DNA of 64,000 bases, taken from assembly GCF_900187975.1 (NCBI RefSeq), contig NZ_FZPC01000019.1, positions 1 through 64,000 on the forward strand, in the 5' to 3' direction. This DNA is from Pseudomonas delhiensis. Its GTDB lineage: Bacteria; Pseudomonadota; Gammaproteobacteria; Pseudomonadales; Pseudomonadaceae. A program made the position numbers and the translations under genes. The notes under the pieces are model-generated. The model searched no databases. It saw only the letters and a list, made by a program, of their open reading frames with translations, and was not told the DNA's origin. How positions within the stretch are numbered: position 1 is the first letter of the stretch; the number at the start of each line of letters is the position of its first letter. Positions 11,049 through 18,212 of this stretch are shown in pieces.

Positions 11049-12601
11049 TCCACCTGCAAAACCGCGCCTTCGCCGATCTGCTTCGCCAGTTCCTCGCGCA
11101 CCCGCGGGCGGGCGTGGCGCAGCACCAGGTGGCGGCCCTCCCCGGCCAGCCTTCGGGCTTCCTGCTGGAGCATGTGCGCGCCGGCGAAGTCGATGAAGTT
11201 CACGTGCCTGGCGTCCAGCACCAGGCGCCGGCCCTGGCTGGCCTGGATCAGGCGCTGCAGGTAGTCGCAGGCGCCGAAGAAGATCGAGCCCTCCACCCGC
11301 AGCACTTCCTCCTCGCTGGCCTGCCAGCGTTCCACCCGTGGCTGCGAGGTGCGCCGCAGGTAGAGCAGCAGCGAGGCCAGCACGCCCAGGTAGATGGCGT
11401 TCTGCAGCGGCAGCAGCAGGGTCGCCGCGGCGGTCAGGGCCATCACCGCGAACTCGCTGCGGCTGCCGCGCCACAGGGCGCGCAGCGCCGGGCGGTCGAC
11501 CAGGCCCCAGGCGATCAGCAGAATGCCGCCGGCCATGGCCGGCAGCGGGATGTGGGTGATCAGCCCGGCGCCGGCCACGGCCAGCACCGCGACCCAGGCG
11601 GCGGAGAACACCCCGGCCAGCGGCGTGCGCGCGCCGGCTTCGAGGTTCAGCCCGGAGCGGGTGAAGGAGCCCGCCGAGAGGCTGGCGGAGAACCAGGGGC
11701 CGAGCAGGTTGGACAGGCCCTGGGCGCGGATTTCCCGGTTGGCGTTCAGCACCTGCTGGCTGCGCGCGGCCAGGGCGCGGGCGATGGACAGGCTGGTGAC
11801 CAGGCCCAGCAGGCCGCAGGCCAGGGCCCCGGGCAGCAGCGCGGCGATGCTCGCCGCGTCGGCCTGCAGCGGGCTGAACGGCGGCAGCGCGCTGGCGAAG
11901 GCCTGCACCCGCGCCACGCCGCCGAACCAGGCGGGCAGCGCCCAGACCGCCAGGCTGGCCAGCAGCAGGCCGAGCATCAGCGCCGGCCAGCGCGGCCGCA
12001 GCCAGCGGCACAGCAGGCTCGCCGCCAGGCTCAGCAGGCCGATGGCCAGGGATGCCGGGTCGCACTCGCCCAGCCGCGCCAGCAGCAGGCGCGTGCCGTC
12101 CAGGGCGCTGCCGCGGCTGTGTACTTCCACGCCCAGCAGGTAGGGCAACTGGCCCAGGGCGATGACCAGCGCCGCGCCCAGGGTGAAGCCGAGCATCACC
12201 GAGTGCGAGACGAAGTTCAGCAGCACCCCGGCGCGCATCGCGCCCAGGGCCCATTGCAGGAGGCCGGCGAGGAAGGTCAGCAGCAGCACGTAGTGGATGA
12301 ACAGCTCGCTGCCCGGCGGCGCCAGGGGCGCCACCGTGGCGTAGAGCACCACCGAGATGGCCGCGGTGGGCCCGCCCACCATGTGCCTCGACGAGCCCCA
12401 CAGGCAGGCCACCGCCACCGGCAGCATGGCCGCGTAGAGCCCGTACTGCGGCGGCAGCCCGGCGATCAGCGCGTAGGCGATGGACTGCGGCAGGGCCAGC
12501 ACCGCGCCGGCCAGGCCGACCCAGGCCTCGCGCGCCACCCCGCGCGGGCCGAGGCCCGGCAGCCAGGCGAGGAACGGCAGCAGGCGATACAGGCGCTCCA
12601 T
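11045..12601 (-). CDS. SulP family anion transporter with STAS domain
   Basis: An inner-membrane SLC26/SulP transporter of 518 residues. It has about ten or more hydrophobic segments with the N-terminal signature ALPQSIAYALIAGLPPQYGLYAAMLP (around 38-63) and a C-terminal cytoplasmic STAS domain (around 415-510, LVLDARHVNFIDFAGAHML). It starts 6 bp after the binding-protein gene in a betC operon. This suggests it moves sulfate released by choline sulfatase, or choline-O-sulfate itself; that substrate is inference. Confidence 0.88.
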   Translation of the reverse strand: MERLYRLLPFLAWLPGLGPRGVAREAWVGLAGAVLALPQSIAYALIAGLPPQYGLYAAMLPVAVACLWGSSRHMVGGPTAAISVVLYATVAPLAPPGSELFIHYVLLLTFLAGLLQWALGAMRAGVLLNFVSHSVMLGFTLGAALVIALGQLPYLLGVEVHSRGSALDGTRLLLARLGECDPASLAIGLLSLAASLLCRWLRPRWPALMLGLLLASLAVWALPAWFGGVARVQAFASALPPFSPLQADAASIAALLPGALACGLLGLVTSLSIARALAARSQQVLNANREIRAQGLSNLLGPWFSASLSAGSFTRSGLNLEAGARTPLAGVFSAAWVAVLAVAGAGLITHIPLPAMAGGILLIAWGLVDRPALRALWRGSRSEFAVMALTAAATLLLPLQNAIYLGVLASLLLYLRRTSQPRVERWQASEEEVLRVEGSIFFGACDYLQRLIQASQGRRLVLDARHVNFIDFAGAHMLQQEARRLAGEGRHLVLRHARPRVREELAKQIGEGAVLQVE

Positions 12602-12607
12602 CGGCGG

Positions 12608-13531
12608 TCAGAGCTTGGCCTGCACGGCGGCCAGGGCGTCGCCGCCGTCGCGGGTCTTCACGCCGTCCAGCCATTTGCCCAGGACCTGCGGGTTGGCCTT
12701 GATCCAGGCTTTCACCGCTTGCTGGTTGGCGACGTTCTTCTCCAGCACCTCGGCCATGATGGCGTTCTCCATCTTCAGGTCGAAGCTCAGGTTGGCCAGC
12801 AGCCTGGCGCTGTTCGGGCACTGTTTGGCGTAGCCGTTGCGGGTGATGGTGTAGACGCTGCCGGTGCTGCCGAAGTACTTGTCGCCGCCGGCCAGGTACT
12901 TCATGTCGTACTTCACGTTCATCGGGTGCGGCGTCCAGCCGAGGAAGACGATCCAGCGGTCGCGCTTCACCGCCCGGCCCACCTCGGCGAGCATGGCCTG
13001 CTCGCTGGACTCCACCAGCTTCCAGTCGCCCAGGCCGAACTCGTTGCCGCCGATCATCTTCTGGAGCGACTGGTTGGCCGGCGCGCCCGAGCCGATGCCG
13101 TAGACCTTGTGGTTGAACTGGTCGGCATGCTTCTGCAGGTCGGCGAAGTTCTTCACCCCGGCGTTATAGACGTAGGTCGGCACGGCCAGGGTGAACTCGG
13201 TGCCTTCCAGGTTCTTCGCCAGTTGCGTGACCTGGCCGCTGGCGATGAACTGGTCGTGGAAGCCCTGCTGCGCCGGCATCCAGTTGCCGAGGAAGGCGTC
13301 CACCTGGCCGTCGCGCAGGCCGCCGTAGGTGATCGGCACCGAAAGGGTGTCGACCTTGGCCTGGTAGCCCAGGGCGTCGAGCAGGAAGCTGGCGACGCCG
13401 TTGGTCACGGCGATGTCGGTCCAGCCCGGGTCGGCCAGTTTCACCGTGGCGCAGGCTTCGTCCTCGGCCTGCGCGGCCTGGCCGGCCAGCGCCACGGTGG
13501 TGGCCAGCAGCAATGCACGTAACTTGGTCAT
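12608..13531 (-). CDS. Periplasmic choline/betaine-type binding protein (OpuAC/ChoX family)
   Basis: A 307-residue secreted binding protein with signal peptide MTKLRALLLATTVALAGQAAQA and an OpuAC fold. Aromatic-cage candidates are Trp in DPGWTDIAV, Tyr in PITYGGLRDG, and Trp in GNWMP and LGWTPHPMN, the pattern that binds quaternary ammonium in ChoX. The ATG at 13531 is preferred over one two codons upstream because GAGGGGAG then sits about 8 nt away. It lies between betC and sulP, with no ABC permease or ATPase beside it, so it must borrow a partner or hand over to SulP. Confidence 0.87.
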   Translation of the reverse strand: MTKLRALLLATTVALAGQAAQAEDEACATVKLADPGWTDIAVTNGVASFLLDALGYQAKVDTLSVPITYGGLRDGQVDAFLGNWMPAQQGFHDQFIASGQVTQLAKNLEGTEFTLAVPTYVYNAGVKNFADLQKHADQFNHKVYGIGSGAPANQSLQKMIGGNEFGLGDWKLVESSEQAMLAEVGRAVKRDRWIVFLGWTPHPMNVKYDMKYLAGGDKYFGSTGSVYTITRNGYAKQCPNSARLLANLSFDLKMENAIMAEVLEKNVANQQAVKAWIKANPQVLGKWLDGVKTRDGGDALAAVQAKL

Positions 13532-13565
13532 GCTCATCTCCCCTCGGCTTTTCTGGTTGTGGTTA

Positions 13566-15074
13566 TCAGGGTTTGGGATAGCGGGCGCGGCGCTCCAGGT
13601 CGTCCAGGTCGATGTGGTTGCGCATGTACTGCTGGCTGGCATCGACGAAGGGCTGGTGGTCCCAGCTGGTCAGCTTGCCGCGCTGCAAGGCGTCGGCGAC
13701 GAAGCGCCGGCGGCGCTGGCTGGCCAGCACGCGGGCGGTGATCGCCGGGATGTCCCAACGCTGCCGGGCTTCGGCCAGGAAGGCGTCGAACAGCTCGCGG
13801 TGCGCCGCCGAGCCGGCCAGGTTCTCCAGCTCGCGCGGGTCGTTCTTCAGGTCGTAGAGCAGGCACGGGTCCTGTTCGGAGTAGACGAACTTGTAGTCGC
13901 CGCGGCGGATCATCATCAGCGGGCTGAGGGTGCCTTCGGCGGTGTACTCGCCGATCACCTCGTCGTGCCCGCCCCGGCCCTGCAGGTGCGGCAGCAGCGA
14001 GCGGCCGTCCAGCTCCAGGTCCTGCGGCAGCTCGCCGCCGGCCAGTTCCACCAGGGTCGGCAGCAGGTCGAGGGTGGACACCGACTCGGCCACATGGCGC
14101 GCTGCGAAGCGGCCCGGGGCGTGGATCAGCATGGGCACGCGGGCGGCCATCTCGAACCAGTGCATCTTGTACCAGAGGCCGCGCTCGCCCAGCATGTCGC
14201 CGTGGTCGCCGGAGAACACCACCAGGGTGTCCTCGGCCAGGTCGCATTCCTCCAGGGTCCTGAGCAGCGCGCCTATCTGCGCGTCGACGTAGCTGCAGGC
14301 GCCGAAGTAGGCGCGGCGGGCGTCGCGGATCTTCTCCGGCGGCAGCGGCTTGCCCCACAGGTCGATGACCTTGAGCAGGCGCTGGGAGTGCGGGTCCTGC
14401 TCGTGCTGCGCCAGCTCCACGGTGGGCATGGGGATGTCCTCGTCGCGGTACATATCCCAGTACTCGCGGGGGATGGTGTAGGGGTCGTGGGGGTGGGTCA
14501 TGGAGACGGTCAGGCAGAACGGCTGCTCGGCGTGTTCGCGGACGTGGTCGTAGAGGTACTGGCGCGCCTTGAACACCACCTCGTCGTCGAAGTCCAGCTG
14601 GTTGGTGCGTACGCAGGGCCCGGCCTGCAGCACCGAGGACATGTTGTGGTACCAGCTCGGGCGCACCTGCGGCTCGTCCCAGTTCACCGCCCAGCCGTAG
14701 TCGGCGGGGTAGATGTCGCAGGTCAAGCGTTCCTCGTAGCCGTGCAGCTGGTCCGGGCCGCAGAAGTGCATCTTGCCCGACAGCGCCGTGCGGTAGCCCA
14801 GGCGGCGCAGGTGGTGGGCGTAGGTGGGGACGTCGGCGGCGAAGTCGGCGGCGTTGTCCCAGGCGCCGATCTTCGTCGGCAGCTGGCCGCTCACCAGGGT
14901 GAAGCGCGAGGGCGCGCACAGCGGGCTGTTGCAGTAGGCCGAGTCGAACACCACGGCCCGCTCGGCCAGGCGCATCAGGTTGGGCATGCGGATGGGCGAG
15001 GCGGCGTCGTGGAGGGGCAGCAGCGGCGCGGCCATCTGGTCGGCCATGATGAAGAGAATGTTCGGGCGTGGCAT
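13566..15074 (-). CDS. betC: Choline-sulfatase BetC
   Basis: Hydrolyses choline-O-sulfate to choline and sulfate, feeding glycine betaine synthesis and sulfur supply. The 502 residues match the family length. Sulfatase motif NSPLCAPSRFTLVSGQLPT carries Cys in C-X-P-S-R, the residue converted to formylglycine, and FIMADQM (around 7-13) holds the metal Asp. The choline-sulfatase C-terminal extension is present. It starts at ATG 15074, divergent from a LysR gene, and is first in the betC-binding protein-sulP operon. Confidence 0.95.
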   Translation of the reverse strand: MPRPNILFIMADQMAAPLLPLHDAASPIRMPNLMRLAERAVVFDSAYCNSPLCAPSRFTLVSGQLPTKIGAWDNAADFAADVPTYAHHLRRLGYRTALSGKMHFCGPDQLHGYEERLTCDIYPADYGWAVNWDEPQVRPSWYHNMSSVLQAGPCVRTNQLDFDDEVVFKARQYLYDHVREHAEQPFCLTVSMTHPHDPYTIPREYWDMYRDEDIPMPTVELAQHEQDPHSQRLLKVIDLWGKPLPPEKIRDARRAYFGACSYVDAQIGALLRTLEECDLAEDTLVVFSGDHGDMLGERGLWYKMHWFEMAARVPMLIHAPGRFAARHVAESVSTLDLLPTLVELAGGELPQDLELDGRSLLPHLQGRGGHDEVIGEYTAEGTLSPLMMIRRGDYKFVYSEQDPCLLYDLKNDPRELENLAGSAAHRELFDAFLAEARQRWDIPAITARVLASQRRRRFVADALQRGKLTSWDHQPFVDASQQYMRNHIDLDDLERRARYPKP

Positions 15075-15114
15075 GGCGGGACTTATCCTATGCACGGTTG
15101 TTATGGAATAGTGC

Positions 15115-15130
15115 GTGACAGCAGTGTCAC
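15115..15130. promoter_or_regulatory. Candidate LysR operator in the betC/LysR divergent promoter
   Basis: GTGACAGCAGTGTCAC is a palindrome with 6-bp perfect arms, lying 41 bp from the betC start and 73 bp from the LysR start. The position suits a regulator of both genes. There is no experimental support. Confidence 0.5.
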
Positions 15131-15202
15131 GCCGCGCCGGCAGGGGGTAAACCGCATGGCCATACATGCTTCGGATAACGCCAGCTTATGGGTGGCGCAG
15201 CC

Positions 15203-16099
15203 ATGAGCCTGCCCCTGGAACTGCTCCGCGTATTCGAGTGCGCCGCCCGCGAGCAGGGCTTCACCGCGGCGGCCGCCGAACTGGGCAGCAGCCAGCCGGC
15301 GGTGAGCCAGCAGATCAAGCGCCTGGAGAAGCTGCTGGGCGCGCGTCTGTTCGACCGCGTGCACCGCGGCATCGTTCTGACGGAAAGCGGCCAGTTGCTG
15401 CTGCGCCACGTGCAGGCCGGGCTGGCGGAGCTGGAGGCCGGGGTCGAGGCGGTCAGCGCCCGGCGCACCCAGGAGGTGCTGCAGGTGGCCACCGACTTCG
15501 CCTTCGCCGCCTACTGGCTGATGCCGCGCCTGCCGCGCTTCCGCCAGCGGCACCCGGAGCTGGACGTCAGCCTGCTGAGCAGCGAGCGCAGCCCCAGCAG
15601 CCTGCGCAGCGACGTGGACGTGGCCATCGCCTTCGGCGACGGGCGCTTCAAGCATGGCGAGCCGTTGCTGCTGTTCGGCGAGGAAGTCTTCCCGGTGTGC
15701 AGCCCGCGCCTGCTCGGCGAGCGCCAGGCGCCGCTGCCCCTGGAGGAGCTGCAGCGCCTGCCATTGCTGCACCTGAAGCCCGAGGCCCACAGCCGCTGGT
15801 TTGACTGGCCGGGGCTGTTCCGCGCCCTGGAGCTGCCGCGCCCGCCGGAGGCTTCCGGGCTACGCTTCGACAACTACACGCTGCTGGTGCAGGCGGCCAT
15901 CGCCGGCCAGGGCGTGGCCATCGGCTGGCGCCACCTGGTCGACGAACTGCTGGAGCAGGGGTTACTGTGCCGGCCCATCCGCGAGAGCGCGGCGTCGCGC
16001 TACGGCTATTACGCCGTGCTGCCCGAGCGCAAGCGCCGCGCCCGCCTGCTGCAGCCCTTCGTCGACTGGCTGCGCGCCGAACTGGAACAGGACCGATGA
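15203..16099 (+). CDS. LysR-type regulator of the choline-sulfate genes (BetR-like)
   Basis: A 298-residue LysR regulator with an N-terminal winged HTH (around 3-62: FTAAAAELGSSQPAVSQQIKRLEKLLGARLFDR) and a LysR substrate-binding domain. Its N-terminal residues MSLPLELLRVFECAA fit the family. An in-frame ATG five codons earlier is possible, and neither start has a strong ribosome site. It is divergent from betC, which makes betC regulation the natural inference. It overlaps the next gene by 4 bp. Confidence 0.87.
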   Translation: MSLPLELLRVFECAAREQGFTAAAAELGSSQPAVSQQIKRLEKLLGARLFDRVHRGIVLTESGQLLLRHVQAGLAELEAGVEAVSARRTQEVLQVATDFAFAAYWLMPRLPRFRQRHPELDVSLLSSERSPSSLRSDVDVAIAFGDGRFKHGEPLLLFGEEVFPVCSPRLLGERQAPLPLEELQRLPLLHLKPEAHSRWFDWPGLFRALELPRPPEASGLRFDNYTLLVQAAIAGQGVAIGWRHLVDELLEQGLLCRPIRESAASRYGYYAVLPERKRRARLLQPFVDWLRAELEQDR

Positions 16100-16431
16100 A
16101 CGAAGCGCAGATCCACGGCTACCACGCCCACGTCTACTACGACGCCGACAGCCTCGAACAGGCCCGCCAGCTGTGCGAGGAGGCGGTGCGCCGCTTCGGC
16201 GTGCAGATGGGCCGCATGCACCAGCGCCCGGTGGGCCCGCACCCGGACTGGAGCTGCCAGCTGGCCTTCGGCAGCGAAGCCTTCGCCGCCGTGGTGCCCT
16301 GGCTGGCGCTGCACCGCGATGGCCTGGTGGTATTCATCCACCCGGACACCGGCGACGACCTGCGCGACCACCGCGACCACGCCATCTGGATGGGCGCGGT
16401 GCGGCCGCTGGACCTGTCGCAGTTCGGCTGA
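16096..16431 (+). CDS. DOPA 4,5-dioxygenase family protein
   Basis: A small 111-residue protein of the DOPA 4,5-dioxygenase family. Conserved His motifs are HGYHAHVYY (residues 7-15), a central MGRMHQRPVGPH, and VFIHPDTGDDLRDHRDHAIWMG near the C-terminus. The fungal and plant members open catechol rings extradiol; the bacterial role is not established. The ATG at 16096 overlaps the LysR stop, so the two are translationally coupled. Confidence 0.8.
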   Translation: MNEAQIHGYHAHVYYDADSLEQARQLCEEAVRRFGVQMGRMHQRPVGPHPDWSCQLAFGSEAFAAVVPWLALHRDGLVVFIHPDTGDDLRDHRDHAIWMGAVRPLDLSQFG

Positions 16432-16435
16432 ATTC

Positions 16436-16454
16436 GATAATGATTCTCGATTCG
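16436..16454. promoter_or_regulatory. Fur box upstream of the fecI-type sigma gene
   Basis: GATAATGATTCTCGATTCG matches the 19-bp Fur consensus GATAATGATAATCATTATC at 14 positions, with the left half perfect. It lies 70 bp upstream of the sigma gene, as expected for iron-repressed fecI systems. Confidence 0.8.
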
Positions 16455-16523
16455 TTGTATGCTTGCCCGCTTTACCGGCGGCCCGCCCGCGGCGGGCCGG
16501 TATTCCAGGGTATCGCGGTCATC

Positions 16524-17045
16524 ATGCGGCGTTTCGCCTCCTCCAGCCTCCTGCAGAGCTTCCAGGCGCACTATGCGGACCTGCTGCGCTTCCTCGCCCG
16601 CCGCCTGGGCGACAACCAGCGCGCCGCCGACGTGGCCCAGGACACCTGGCTGCGCCTGGCCGACCAGAACCCCGACACCGAGGTGCAGGACCCCCGCGCC
16701 TATCTGTTCCGCGTCGCCGGCAACCTGGCCATCGACAACCTGCGCCGCGAGGGCCGGCTGGCCGAGTTGCACGTCGAGGAAACGGCGGCCAACGAAGTCA
16801 GCGACCCCGGCGCCGGCCTGGAATCGCGCCTGCTCGCCCGCGAGGCCCTGGAACAGCTCGACGCCGCCCTCGACCAACTGCCGTCCAAGGCCCGCCAGGC
16901 GCTGCTGATGAACCGCCTGGACGGCCTGACCCACGCGCAGATCGCCCGTCGCCTCGGCGTCTCCGAGAGCATGGTGGGCAAGTACATCGTCCAGGCCATG
17001 CGCCATTGCCGCGACCACCTGCAACAGCAGGAGGCCCAGCCATGA
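16524..17045 (+). CDS. ECF sigma factor, FecI type
   Basis: A 173-residue iron-starvation ECF sigma factor. Region 2 spans about 8-75 (LLRFLARRLGDNQRAADVAQDTWLRLAD ... PRAYLFRVAGNLAIDNLRR) and region 4 about 112-160 (LDQLPSKARQALLMNRLDGLTHAQIARRLGVS). Start ATG 16524 is chosen from the family N-terminus; the ribosome site is weak. A Fur box lies upstream. It overlaps the fecR-type gene (ATGA). It would drive transcription of the TonB receptor at 18213. Confidence 0.93.
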   Translation: MRRFASSSLLQSFQAHYADLLRFLARRLGDNQRAADVAQDTWLRLADQNPDTEVQDPRAYLFRVAGNLAIDNLRREGRLAELHVEETAANEVSDPGAGLESRLLAREALEQLDAALDQLPSKARQALLMNRLDGLTHAQIARRLGVSESMVGKYIVQAMRHCRDHLQQQEAQP

Positions 17046-17959
17046 GCCGCATCGACCTGGAGAACCAGGCCCTCGACTGGCTGGTGGAGCTGCACTCCGG
17101 CCGCGTCGAGGCCGGCCGCCGCCGCGAATTCGCCCAGTGGCGTGCGCAAAGCCCCGCGCACGAAAGCGCCGCGCGCAGCGCCGAAGCCCTGTGGGGCGCC
17201 CTGCCGGCCACCCGCGCGGCCCGCCGCCACCGCCTGCTGCGCCCGCGCCGCCTGGCTGTCGTGGCGGCGGCCGCTTGCGTCGCCGCGTTGGCCGTGGCGG
17301 TGGCCCTGCCCACGCCCGTGGCCGGGATTTACGCCGACTACGCCACCCGCACCGGCGAACGCCGGCTGGTCGAGCTGGCCGACGGCAGCCGCGTCTGGCT
17401 GAACAGCGCCAGCGCGCTGTCGGTGGACTTCTCCGCCAGCCGTCGGAGCCTGCATCTGTATGGCGGCGAGGCGCTGTTCGAGGTGGCCAGGGACGCCCAG
17501 CGGCCCTTCGTGGTGCACGCGGGCGATGGCGAGGTGACCGCCGTGGGCACCCGCTTCGACGTCGACAGCCGCGGGCCGGGCGTGCAGGTGGCGGTGACCG
17601 AGGGGGTGGTGCGGGTGGAGGCCGGCGGCCAACCGGCGGTGCGTCTGGCCGCCGGCGAGCGCCTGGCCTACCAGGCCGCCCCCGGCCCGGTGCAGCCGCT
17701 GGACCTGGACAGCGCCAGCGCCTGGCAGCGCGGCAAGCTGATCTTCAACCAGCGCCCGCTGGGCGAGGTGCTGGCGGAGCTGGAGCGCTACCTGCCGGGG
17801 CGCATCCTGCTGACTGACGAGGTGCTGCGTCGGCACAAGGTCAGCGGGGTGTTCGATTTGGATGATCCTGATGCGTTGCTGCAGACGTTGCAGCGATTGC
17901 AGCCGGTGCGGGTGACGCGGTTGCCTTGGTTGGTGGTGGTTAGGCCGGTTTCTTCGTAG
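17042..17959 (+). CDS. FecR-type anti-sigma regulator
   Basis: A 305-residue inner-membrane protein that passes the receptor signal to the sigma factor. It has a cytoplasmic N-terminal domain with DUF4880-like motif ALDWLVELHSG and the conserved FAQWRAQSPAHESA, one membrane segment at about 75-92, and a periplasmic FecR domain with GERRLVELADGSRVWLNSASALSVDF and C-terminal STN-like end. The final codons and TAG stop (17951-17959) run into a repeat-like GTAGG, and the last 40 codons are less GC-rich than the rest. Confidence 0.93.
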   Translation: MSRIDLENQALDWLVELHSGRVEAGRRREFAQWRAQSPAHESAARSAEALWGALPATRAARRHRLLRPRRLAVVAAAACVAALAVAVALPTPVAGIYADYATRTGERRLVELADGSRVWLNSASALSVDFSASRRSLHLYGGEALFEVARDAQRPFVVHAGDGEVTAVGTRFDVDSRGPGVQVAVTEGVVRVEAGGQPAVRLAAGERLAYQAAPGPVQPLDLDSASAWQRGKLIFNQRPLGEVLAELERYLPGRILLTDEVLRRHKVSGVFDLDDPDALLQTLQRLQPVRVTRLPWLVVVRPVSS

Positions 17960-18083
17960 GGGCTGAAGAGCACCCTCTCCCCAGCCCTCTCCCTGAAGGG
18001 AGAGGGCTGGGGAGAGGGTGCGGCGCCAAACCAACACACCGAAGCTGCCGGTAAGCGCTGTTCGCGAGCAAGCTCGCTCCTAC
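17954..18083. repeat. Composite REP-bounded element, copy with a reduced left end
   Basis: A 46-bp hairpin (17973-18018, arms CCCTCTCCCCAGCCCTCTCC and complement) is followed by the common spacer with CCGAAG and an inverted family A REP (18060-18083). The left REP is reduced to CGTAGG, which overlaps the fecR stop codon. Confidence 0.8.
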
Positions 18084-18212
18084 AGCCGTCCCCTGCAAAT
18101 GAAAATTTTTTCGATCCCCCACTGCAAGGTCAGCCACCCCGTTTCGTCGTAGGCATGAACGCGAAGAATTCCCAACAAACGCGCCCACGCCCACAAGAAC
18201 GGAAACCCCCGC

